From positions 1-21,133 of the forward strand of contig JAZNEI010000090.1 in the NCBI GenBank assembly GCA_045588485.1: DNA of 21,133 nt, given 5' to 3'. The notes beneath the pieces were generated by a model that saw only the letters and a list, made by a program, of their open reading frames with translations, did not search any database and was not told the DNA's origin. Origin of the DNA: HGM04593 sp045588485 (GTDB lineage: Bacteria; Bacteroidota; Bacteroidia; Bacteroidales; Bacteroidaceae). A program made the translations under genes and the position numbers. Shown here in pieces: positions 8,884 to 14,442 of the stretch; the first letter of the stretch is position 1; the number at the start of each line of letters is the position of its first letter.

Positions 8884-9983
8884 TGAAAAAGTTTCTTTCT
8901 ATACTTATAAGCGCTTCGCTCTTGGGCTGCACAGGTGGTCCAAAGGGCGAAGCGCCTGCTTTGAAGGAGATTGGCACAATGCCAGCCTTTGAACAGGGAT
9001 TCGAGCAGGGTGTGTCGGCTTGTTACGCTGCCACATTCGATAATGCTCTCTATCTTACAGGCGGCTGTAATTTCCCCGAGAAGCCGGCTGCCGAGGGTGG
9101 TGCGAAACGCTATTATAAAGGCATCTATCGTGCAGCGTTAGGCGATACTCTGCAATGGGAAAAGGTGGGCGAACTGTCTGCCGCATCGGGTTACGGAGCG
9201 AATATCCAGGATGGTAACCGATGGTATATTGTTGGTGGAATGAATAACGACGGTGCATCATCGGCTGTAATAGGCATCGACCTATCCGATGCCTGTAAAA
9301 TAGAGATACTGCCCGACCTTCCTTGTGCAGTGGATAATACCGTAGGTGCAGTGGCTTGTGGTAAACTGTATGTAGCTGGTGGTAATGCCGATGGCAAAGC
9401 TTCTAATCGTACTTTTGTACTCGACCTTAAGAATGTAAACGATGGATGGCAGGAGCTTCCTCTTATGCCCTCTCGCGGACGTGTACAGCCGGTATGCGCT
9501 GCAAACAGTGCTGCTTTGTTCGTGTGGGGAGGATTCTCGCCTGCAGATGGCAATTTGCCTGCCGAGGTACATACCGATGGTTGGTGCTACAGCTTTGTCA
9601 CAGGGGAGTGGACACCTCTGCCAAAGAGCGTTGCCGCAGGCGAAGAGGTTACACTCTCGGGCGGTACGATGGCGCTTCTGAACGATAGTACAATGGTTGC
9701 TGCAGGAGGTGTGAACCGCGAAATCTTTACTGATGCAATATCGGGTACATACGCTCTTATAGATAAGGCCGATTATATGTTGCAACCATCGGAGTGGTAT
9801 CGTTTCAATCCCAATCTGCTGAAATATGATGTAGCAAAAGGGGAGTGGAGTGTTATTGATAAGAATGCAGCCTACGCACGTGCAGGTGCGTTGATGCTGC
9901 CATATAATGGTTACATTATATATATAGGTGGCGAACTTAAACCCGGTATACGCACACCTCAGATACACCGTTACAGGTTGTGA
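8883..9983 (+). CDS. nanM: Kelch-type N-acetylneuraminate mutarotase-like lipoprotein
   Basis: A 366-residue kelch beta-propeller with a lipoprotein signal (SASLLGC, lipidated C16). About six blades show the GG turn: ALYLTGGC, RWYIVGGM, KLYVAGGN, ALFVWGGF, TMVAAGGV and YIIYIGGE. It resembles the cyclically permuted mutarotase family, related to E. coli NanM, which speeds conversion of the alpha-anomer of sialic acid released by sialidases to the beta-anomer. As a lipoprotein it would act in the periplasm or at the outer membrane, before the transporter. Its coupling to nanT by a one-base overlap supports a sialic acid role. Other kelch proteins cannot be excluded by sequence alone. It is the last gene of the operon and is followed by a strong terminator. 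Confidence 0.8.
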   Translation: MKKFLSILISASLLGCTGGPKGEAPALKEIGTMPAFEQGFEQGVSACYAATFDNALYLTGGCNFPEKPAAEGGAKRYYKGIYRAALGDTLQWEKVGELSAASGYGANIQDGNRWYIVGGMNNDGASSAVIGIDLSDACKIEILPDLPCAVDNTVGAVACGKLYVAGGNADGKASNRTFVLDLKNVNDGWQELPLMPSRGRVQPVCAANSAALFVWGGFSPADGNLPAEVHTDGWCYSFVTGEWTPLPKSVAAGEEVTLSGGTMALLNDSTMVAAGGVNREIFTDAISGTYALIDKADYMLQPSEWYRFNPNLLKYDVAKGEWSVIDKNAAYARAGALMLPYNGYIIYIGGELKPGIRTPQIHRYRL

Positions 9984-10012
9984 TTCGGGAAAACCCCGTA
10001 ACAATAGGGAAA

Positions 10013-10055
10013 CCCCCTGCGACGTTTAGGAATTAAACGTTGCAGGGGGATTTTT
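10013..10055 (+). terminator. Rho-independent terminator of the nan operon
   Basis: A 15-bp stem, CCCCCTGCGACGTTT at 10013-10027 with AAACGTTGCAGGGGG at 10035-10049 (one G-U), a 7-nt loop, then ATTTTT. It lies 30 nt after the last nan stop codon and overlaps the next promoter. Confidence 0.92.
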
Positions 10056-10070
10056 ATGCCTCTATCTTTG
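10039..10070 (+). promoter_or_regulatory. Promoter for the His-rich exported protein
   Basis: GTTG at 10039-10042 (near TTTG), a 20-nt spacer, and a perfect -7 box TATCTTTG at 10063-10070 followed by CAG. The -33 box lies inside the right arm of the nan terminator, so the end of one unit and the start of the next are overlapped. Confidence 0.65.
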
Positions 10071-10128
10071 CAGTGTAACAAATACGAAAAGAGAAGAAAA
10101 AGAGGTTTAACCCTTAAAATTTACAACT

Positions 10129-10524
10129 ATGAAAAGGATGATGATTATTGCAGTGATGATAGGCGCAATGCTTATGCCTGCACAGGTTTCGGCTCAGAGT
10201 GTACGTGAGAAGAGAGGTGACAGCCGCGTACAGGTTGATGTAAAGAGAGGCGATAAAAAAGGCTTCGGCAAGAACGACAAACGAGGAGGCTTCGATAAAA
10301 AGAATCATTTTGGCGGAAAGGATGGTAATAAATTTAATAATCACAACCACGGTCATAAACCCAAAGTGGTGCATCATAAGCCCAAAGTTGTAATTAACCA
10401 CTGTCATCACAATCACGGACACCGTCCCAAAGTGGTACACCACCACAATTGCAATGGCGAAATTGTTGGAGCAGCCGCAGCTGTAATAGGTACTGTAGCA
10501 CTTATCTCGCTATTGGCCGATTGA
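10129..10524 (+). CDS. Small histidine-rich exported protein, unknown function
   Basis: A 131-residue protein with a signal peptide (residues 1-22, ending in QVSAQ), a basic Gly/Lys/Asp-rich stretch (about 25-68), a His-rich part (about 69-108), and a hydrophobic C-terminal helix (about 111-129) rich in Ala, Val and Ile that could be membrane-embedded. The His-rich part repeats HGHKPKVVHHKPKVV and HGHRPKVVHH, and has two cysteines near histidines (NHCHH, HHNCN). Such stretches bind Ni, Zn, Cu or Co in other proteins, so metal buffering in the envelope is possible, but I recognise no family. Own promoter and terminator make it a one-gene unit. Signal peptide and regular repeats show it is real. 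Confidence 0.8.
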   Translation: MKRMMIIAVMIGAMLMPAQVSAQSVREKRGDSRVQVDVKRGDKKGFGKNDKRGGFDKKNHFGGKDGNKFNNHNHGHKPKVVHHKPKVVINHCHHNHGHRPKVVHHHNCNGEIVGAAAAVIGTVALISLLAD

Positions 10525-10580
10525 ACATACTGAATGATAATGGATGTAAGTATATAAATTTGTAGTTAGTTAGGTACTTT

Positions 10581-10622
10581 GTTTGTGCATCGGAATACAA
10601 TTCCGGTGTACAAACTTTTTTA
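10581..10622 (+). terminator. Rho-independent terminator after the His-rich gene
   Basis: A 16-bp stem, GTTTGTGCATCGGAAT at 10581-10596 with ATTCCGGTGTACAAAC at 10600-10615 (two G-U pairs), a 3-nt loop ACA, then seven T residues. Confidence 0.92.
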
Positions 10623-10666
10623 ATTTAAAAAAAGAAAAGTAGAATGGGCATTAGAAAAGAATATAT

Positions 10667-10674
10667 TACCTTTG
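10667..10674 (+). promoter_or_regulatory. -7 box for the following lipoprotein gene
   Basis: TACCTTTG is a perfect TAnnTTTG box, 20 nt before the start codon. I see no good TTTG at the -33 distance, so the promoter call rests on the -7 box and its position after a terminator. Confidence 0.5.
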
Positions 10675-10694
10675 CGAAATAAATTTACAGAAGA

Positions 10695-11294
10695 ATGAGA
10701 ATATACTATCTGTTTTTTGTATTATGTCTCTTCGGTGGCTGTGTTGATGAGAGTAATAATATTCGACAAGCTATTGATTCGATGAAAGAGCGTTATCCCT
10801 CGACTACGCTGCAAGATGTCTATAAAAGTTGTTTTCAGGATTACTATGGTGTTGCGCATCTTCTTGCCGACCGCGAGAGTGTCAAGAGGTATATCGACTA
10901 TGAACTCTCTAATGCCGATACTCTTGTGAATATGTATTACGAACCCTGTGGTTGGCGCGGAGATTTTATTCGCGTGAATCTGTCGGCAGTCAAGGATGGA
11001 CGTATCACAAGCGACAGACTTGCCGATGCTTTTATGGCAAGTGCAGAATATTCGATGAAAAATGCTACCGAAGAGTGGAAAAAAATATGGCATGCTGTTA
11101 TGAGCAATGCGCGAGAGTCGCTTGTGACATTAAAGCATTTTAGCGAGGATTCTGCAAAAATCGAGGCACTGCTCGACAGAGGCGAGTATGTTATGCATCA
11201 CAGTGAAGAGTACAGCAAGGCGCATCATCCGCACTATCGGATAATTCATCGCACCATATTCGAACGGGATATTCTTCCTCATTTGCAGGAATAA
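10695..11294 (+). CDS. Lipoprotein of unknown function
   Basis: A 199-residue protein with a short lipoprotein signal (CLFGGC, lipidated C16). The mature part is mostly helical and charged. Notable stretches are FQDYYGVAHLLADRESVKRY, YEPCGWRGDFIRVNLS, and the C-terminal HHPHYRIIHRTIFERDILP, which holds several invariant-looking His, Tyr and Arg residues that could form a site. I have the impression of similar lipoproteins in other Bacteroidales but know no assigned function. A -7 box precedes it and the next gene has its own promoter, so it is probably transcribed alone. Confidence 0.78.
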   Translation: MRIYYLFFVLCLFGGCVDESNNIRQAIDSMKERYPSTTLQDVYKSCFQDYYGVAHLLADRESVKRYIDYELSNADTLVNMYYEPCGWRGDFIRVNLSAVKDGRITSDRLADAFMASAEYSMKNATEEWKKIWHAVMSNARESLVTLKHFSEDSAKIEALLDRGEYVMHHSEEYSKAHHPHYRIIHRTIFERDILPHLQE

Positions 11295-11301
11295 ACTATG
11301 A

Positions 11302-11330
11302 TTCGGGCGATTTAAAATAGCCCCTATTAC
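11302..11330 (-). repeat. GGGGCGATT-family palindrome, degenerate copy
   Basis: TTCGGGCGATTTAAAATAGC followed by CCCTATTAC. On the minus strand it matches the copies at 14351, 14400 and 20523, with one break in the stem. It lies 7 bp after the lipoprotein stop. Confidence 0.6.
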
Positions 11331-11442
11331 AACAGAATTACACTTAAGGATTATATGTAAAGTCGGTTCTTGTGGCTGCAAGCAGCTTTTCCTACTCCAT
11401 AGCGGTATTATTCCCCTTATTTGAAAAAGATAATCCTATTTT

Positions 11443-11475
11443 TTAGCACAGAAATAAAAAAAGATTGTAATTTTG
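11443..11475 (+). promoter_or_regulatory. Promoter of the ilvA-ridA unit
   Basis: TAATTTTG at 11468-11475 is a perfect -7 box followed by CAG. The -33 box is weak (TTAG at 11443-11446, 21-nt spacer). The leader to ilvA is 48 nt. Confidence 0.55.
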
Positions 11476-11523
11476 CAGTTCAAGCCTAAATACATTTAAT
11501 AACTTCAATAAAAACAAAACTCT

Positions 11524-12726
11524 ATGCTGACACTCGACAAAATTTATCACGCATCGTACGTGTTAAAGGGTGTAATTCGTCGTACCGACCTTATTAACGC
11601 CCCGAAAATAAACTGCGCGGCAAACATTTTTCTAAAGCCCGAGAATTTACAGTTGACAGGTTCGTTCAAAGTACGCGGTTCGTATTATAAAATATCGCAG
11701 CTATCCGATGAAGAGAAGGCAAAGGGTGTGATAGCTTGTTCGGCAGGTAACCATGCACAAGGTGTTGCACTTGCTGCTACCAAGAATGGTATAAAATCGA
11801 CTATCTGTCTGCCCGATTGCGCCCCCATCTCAAAGGTCGAGGCTACACGCGGCTACGGTGCTGAAATCTGTTTGGTCGAGGGCGTGTACGACGATGCCTA
11901 TCAGCGTGCATTGCAGATGCGCGACGAGTTTGGCTATACATTCATCCATCCCTTCGATGATATTGACGTAATTGCGGGACAGGGTACCATCGGACTTGAA
12001 CTTCTGAACCAGATGCAGAATATTGATGCAGTGGTTGTTCCCGTTGGTGGTGGTGGCTTGCTCTCGGGTGTTGCATACGCCATAAAATCACTTAACCCTA
12101 AGATTAAGGTTTACGGAGTGCAGTCGAGTGGTGCGCCCAGTATGGTCGAGTCGTTGCGCTGCCATAAGATAGAACGCTTGGGTACTGTATCTACCATTGC
12201 CGACGGTATTGCCGTAAAACAGCCGGGTGAGAATACATTCGACCTCTGCGGTAAATATGTCGATGATATTGTAACAGTTACCGATGACGAGGTTGCAGCA
12301 GCCATCCTCTCCATGATGGAACATCAGAAACTTATAGCCGAGGGCGCAGGTGCTGTCTCTGTGGCTGCGGCAATGTTCAATAAGGTGCCCATCGAGGGTA
12401 AGAATACAGTATGCGTTGTGTCGGGAGGAAACATTGACGTAAATATCCTCGACCGAGTGATAAAGAGGGGTCTTCTCACCTCGGGACGCATCTATATGCT
12501 CACAGTCGAGCTGAACGACCGCCCCGGACAGCTCCTCACTATCTCGCGCATAATTGCACAGCACGGTGGAAACATTATCGGTGTACACCACGAACGCACA
12601 AATGCATCAATGGCTATAAACGGCTGTTATCTGCGTGTGAACATGGAGACACGCGACTTTAATCAGATTGAGGAGATTAAAAAGTCGATTTTGGCCGAAG
12701 GATACAAAATCTGTGACTTTATTTAA
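11524..12726 (+). CDS. ilvA: Threonine ammonia-lyase (threonine dehydratase) with C-terminal ACT domain
   Basis: A 400-residue PLP enzyme of fold type II, predicted to turn threonine into 2-oxobutanoate and ammonia, the first step toward isoleucine. K49 in LTGSFKVRG is the PLP Schiff-base lysine; SAGNHAQG is the substrate-binding loop; VPVGGGGLLSG binds the PLP phosphate. Residues from about 325 form one ACT domain (LTVELNDRPGQLLTISRII), a regulatory amino-acid-binding module. One ACT domain and about 400 residues fit the shorter class often called catabolic or TdcB-like, unlike the 510-residue E. coli IlvA with two. Whether it serves isoleucine synthesis or threonine degradation cannot be decided here. 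RidA follows after 32 nt. Confidence 0.93.
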   Translation: MLTLDKIYHASYVLKGVIRRTDLINAPKINCAANIFLKPENLQLTGSFKVRGSYYKISQLSDEEKAKGVIACSAGNHAQGVALAATKNGIKSTICLPDCAPISKVEATRGYGAEICLVEGVYDDAYQRALQMRDEFGYTFIHPFDDIDVIAGQGTIGLELLNQMQNIDAVVVPVGGGGLLSGVAYAIKSLNPKIKVYGVQSSGAPSMVESLRCHKIERLGTVSTIADGIAVKQPGENTFDLCGKYVDDIVTVTDDEVAAAILSMMEHQKLIAEGAGAVSVAAAMFNKVPIEGKNTVCVVSGGNIDVNILDRVIKRGLLTSGRIYMLTVELNDRPGQLLTISRIIAQHGGNIIGVHHERTNASMAINGCYLRVNMETRDFNQIEEIKKSILAEGYKICDFI

Positions 12727-12758
12727 AAGATTTAATAATTTATATAAAACATACAACT

Positions 12759-13133
12759 ATGATTAAAAAAGTTTATACAAGCGCAGCCCCCGAGGCTATC
12801 GGCCCCTATTCACAGGCCATTATTTGTGGTAATATGTTGTTTACATCGGGTCAGGTGCCCATTAATCCCGCTACAGGCGAGGTTGAGGCCGAGGGTATCA
12901 CCGCACAGGCAACACAGGTAATGAAGAACCTTTCGGCTGTTCTTGCCGAGGCTGGTACATCGTTCGAGAATGTGGTTAAGACAACCTGTTTCCTTAGCGA
13001 TATGGGCGATTTTGCCGCTTTCAACGCTGTTTATGCGGAGTATTTCACAAGCAAGCCTGCTCGCTCTTGTGTTGCTGTAAAGACTCTTCCCAAAAATGTT
13101 CTTGTAGAGGTTGAGGTAATTGCTGTAATTTAA
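12759..13133 (+). CDS. ridA: RidA reactive enamine/imine deaminase
   Basis: A 124-residue YjgF/YER057c/UK114 protein. RidA hydrolyses 2-aminoacrylate and 2-aminocrotonate, the unstable enamines released by PLP dehydratases such as IlvA, and so protects other PLP enzymes. Family signs are GPYSQA, TSGQVPINPATGE and PARSCVAV with the key arginine R102 (E. coli R105). Length is typical. The partner ilvA lies 32 nt upstream in the same unit, which gives the most direct reason for its presence. Some relatives have other roles, but the conserved arginine and this pairing favour true RidA. Confidence 0.95.
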   Translation: MIKKVYTSAAPEAIGPYSQAIICGNMLFTSGQVPINPATGEVEAEGITAQATQVMKNLSAVLAEAGTSFENVVKTTCFLSDMGDFAAFNAVYAEYFTSKPARSCVAVKTLPKNVLVEVEVIAVI

Positions 13134-13223
13134 ACCTGATATAAAAACGAAACAGACAGTACAGATATAAACGTGAACGAGTTATAAAAACATATTATTA
13201 ACCAAGCATTCACGTTCGTACTA

Positions 13224-13414
13224 AGAAACTGTTTAAATTTATGTCCTTGAAATTTTTATAGGTCTTTTTTAGGATGTTTTTTCATTTTTCAAAGGCGCAT
13301 AGCGGGCTATGTAACTACGAAAAAGGGGAAAACAGACAAAAAAGAGCATAAAAAGGCAAGCACAACTCGCGGTCAATGTAATCATTTTTATCGAAAGAAA
13401 TTTAAACAGTTTCT
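13224..13414. repeat. 191-bp inverted-repeat element, copy A
   Basis: The termini AGAAACTGTTTAAATTT (13224-13240) and AAATTTAAACAGTTTCT (13398-13414) are perfect 17-bp inverted repeats. A 22-bp core at 13294-13315, containing the small hairpin CATAGCGGGCTATG, is identical in copy B (20887-20908), and both cores lie exactly 70 bp from the left end. The interior is AT-rich and holds no gene. No target-site duplication is clear. It resembles a MITE or a structured dispersed repeat, lying between ridA and the rod RNA. Confidence 0.85.
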
Positions 13415-13420
13415 AAATAT

Positions 13421-13600
13421 TGAATAGAGCTTTTAGCTCTTGTTCTCTTTGCCTTGAATACCGCCAAACATTCAGTATGTGAGAACAAGCTGACGAAGGT
13501 TCACACCGTTAGGTGTGGACTATTCGTGCTTGTCGCATACGAGGTCACTTGGCGGTAACCTAAGGCAAAGGCAAGTATCGAATGGTCTGCGCCTTTTTTT
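13421..13600 (+). ncRNA. Rod-shaped structured RNA candidate (6S-like in size and form)
   Basis: A long stretch folds on itself: TTTGCCTT (13448-13455) with AAGGCAAA (13562-13569); TACCGCCAA (13459-13467) with TTGGCGGTA (13549-13557); an internal bubble of 7 and 8 nt; GTATGTG (13475-13481) with CGCATAC (13534-13540); ACAAGC (13485-13490) with GCTTGT (13528-13533); ACGAA (13493-13497) with TTCGT (13523-13527); and CACACC (13502-13507) with GGTGTG (13512-13517), capped by GTTA. A small hairpin AGAGCT-TTT-AGCTCT (13426-13440) precedes it and a T-run follows. A long rod with a central bubble, about 175 nt, recalls 6S RNA, but the bubble is small, I know no decisive primary motif, and no clear promoter is seen. 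It could instead be the leader of the lipoprotein gene at 13612. Strand is set by the terminator-like T-run. Confidence 0.6.
13567..13600 (+). terminator. Probable terminator of the structured RNA
   Basis: AAAGGC at 13567-13572 can pair with GCCTTT at 13591-13596, followed by TTTT, A and six more T. The stem is short with an 18-nt loop and shares three bases with the rod base, so the two folds compete at the edge; the T-run is strong. Confidence 0.55.
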
Positions 13601-13611
13601 ATTTTTTAAAA

Positions 13612-13926
13612 ATGAAAACAACTAGATTTATCGGAATGGCAATTCTTGCCATTTTTATGAGTGTGAACCTTGTTTCGTGTAGCAGTGGCGACGATGAAGA
13701 AGTTTTTGTAGATACATCCGATGATTACGGTAAAATTACAAAGAACGATTTTGTTGCTACCGGCGGTTACCGAAACTTAAAACCTCTAAGAGCCACGATT
13801 TTGGCATCTATAAACACCGCTTTTCAAGGTGCATATACCTCTATGGGTGTTGAGTTTACTCCTAACCAACCCAATTTCAATTCAAGCGAGACACAGAGTA
13901 TTATATGTAAGAGCCGTCAGCAATAG
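13612..13926 (+). pseudogene. Short lipoprotein, probably truncated at the C-terminus
   Basis: From ATG 13612 the frame gives 104 residues with a clear lipoprotein signal (NLVSC, then SSGDDEE, the acidic stretch often seen after the lipidated Cys in Bacteroidetes surface lipoproteins). The following VATGGYRNLKPLRATILASI resembles the start of Ig/FnIII-like domains in larger lipoproteins, but the frame ends soon after with ICKSRQQ and no continuation is seen in other frames. An upstream in-frame ATG at 13582 lies inside the structured RNA and would put ten residues before the signal, so 13612 is preferred. It may be a broken gene or a genuine small lipoprotein. Confidence 0.5.
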
Positions 13927-13938
13927 ATAAAACAATAT

Positions 13939-13985
13939 AACCCTGCAAGGGTGAGATTATATAGCGTAGTCCGTAAGGGTTTTTT
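13939..13985 (+). terminator. Candidate terminator after the short lipoprotein
   Basis: AACCCT at 13939-13944 can pair with AGGGTT at 13976-13981, followed by a T-run to 13985. A competing inner hairpin CCCT-GCA-AGGG lies at 13941-13951. The loop of the long form is 31 nt, so strength is uncertain. Confidence 0.5.
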
Positions 13986-14038
13986 AGTGAATAATGAAGA
14001 AATATTTCTCGTAAAATCCTAAAATTACTTGCCAATAC

Positions 14039-14069
14039 TTTGCCAATTCAAAAAAAAAGTCTAATTTTG
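14039..14069 (+). promoter_or_regulatory. Consensus promoter of rpmH
   Basis: TTTG at 14039-14042, a 19-nt spacer and TAATTTTG at 14062-14069 match the Bacteroidetes primary promoter fully; CAG follows. The -33 box sits inside a 23-nt motif (14029-14051) that recurs upstream of pfp. Confidence 0.8.
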
Positions 14070-14122
14070 CAGGCTGAAAGCGCAAACTATCTTTTGAGCA
14101 AACAATTAAATTAAATATAACG

Positions 14123-14287
14123 ATGAAAAGAACATTTCAGCCCTCAAACAGAAAGAGGAAGAACAAACACGGTTTCCGTGAGAGAATGGCCACAAAGAAC
14201 GGCCGTCGCGTATTGGCATCTCGTCGCGCTAAGGGACGTAAGAAACTTACAGTATCTGACGAGTATGTAGGCAAGAAAAGAAAGTAA
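14123..14287 (+). CDS. rpmH: 50S ribosomal protein L34
   Basis: A 54-residue, strongly basic protein starting MKRTFQPSNRKRKNKHGFRE, then RMATKNGRRVLASRRAKGRK, the classic L34 sequence of the large ribosomal subunit. The tail KLTVSDEYVGKKRK is longer than in E. coli L34 (46 residues). It has a consensus promoter 53 bp upstream and a strong terminator just after, so it is transcribed alone. The usual partner in many bacteria, rnpA, is not beside it. Upstream lies the truncated lipoprotein, downstream the convergent amidase-like gene. Confidence 0.98.
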   Translation: MKRTFQPSNRKRKNKHGFRERMATKNGRRVLASRRAKGRKKLTVSDEYVGKKRK

Positions 14288-14301
14288 TTTTCGAGCAATA
14301 C

Positions 14302-14345
14302 AATCAATCGGTAGCAAATGTACATTTGCTACCGATTGATTTTTT
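14302..14345 (+). terminator. Perfect palindromic terminator of rpmH
   Basis: Bases 14302-14341 form a perfect 40-bp palindrome: AATCAATCGGTAGCAAATG, TA, and the complementary arm. As RNA it gives about an 18-bp stem, then TTTT. It starts 15 bp after the rpmH stop. The minus side has no matching T-run for the convergent gene. Confidence 0.93.
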
Positions 14346-14350
14346 GTTTA

Positions 14351-14376
14351 GTAGGGGCGATTTTTAATCGCCCGAA
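14351..14376 (+). repeat. GGGGCGATT-family palindrome, copy 2
   Basis: GTAGGGGCGATT, TTT, then AATCGCCCGAA-like arm; stem GGGCGATT/AATCGCCC. Identical over 26 bp to the copy at 14400-14425, 49 bp away. Confidence 0.8.
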
Positions 14377-14399
14377 ACATCGGCTGTAACCCATTGTGT

Positions 14400-14425
14400 G
14401 TAGGGGCGATTTTTAATCGCCCGAA
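14400..14425 (+). repeat. GGGGCGATT-family palindrome, copy 3
   Basis: Same 26 bp as 14351-14376, in the same orientation. It ends 17 bp before the stop codon of the minus-strand amidase-like gene and may serve as its 3' hairpin. Confidence 0.8.
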
Positions 14426-14442
14426 TCGTCGAGGAGAATATT

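Noticed and set aside
13224..13414. Insertion sequence with a transposase
   Set aside because: Inverted termini are present but the 191 bp contain no coding frame and no clear target duplication, so only a non-autonomous or structural repeat can be claimed.
13448..13569. Signal recognition particle RNA, tmRNA or RNase P RNA as identity of the folded RNA
   Set aside because: The conserved SRP GGAA-capped helix, the RNase P core motif and a tRNA-like acceptor with tag frame are all missing; only rod shape and size fit, which points at most to 6S.
14302..14341. The 40-bp palindrome as an attachment or recombination site
   Set aside because: It lies 15 bp after rpmH and is followed by TTTT; a rho-independent terminator explains it fully.
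14351..14425. CRISPR array from repeated GGGGCGATT units
   Set aside because: Only two adjacent units, 23 bp between them, palindromic, and further single copies elsewhere; no cas genes in the window.
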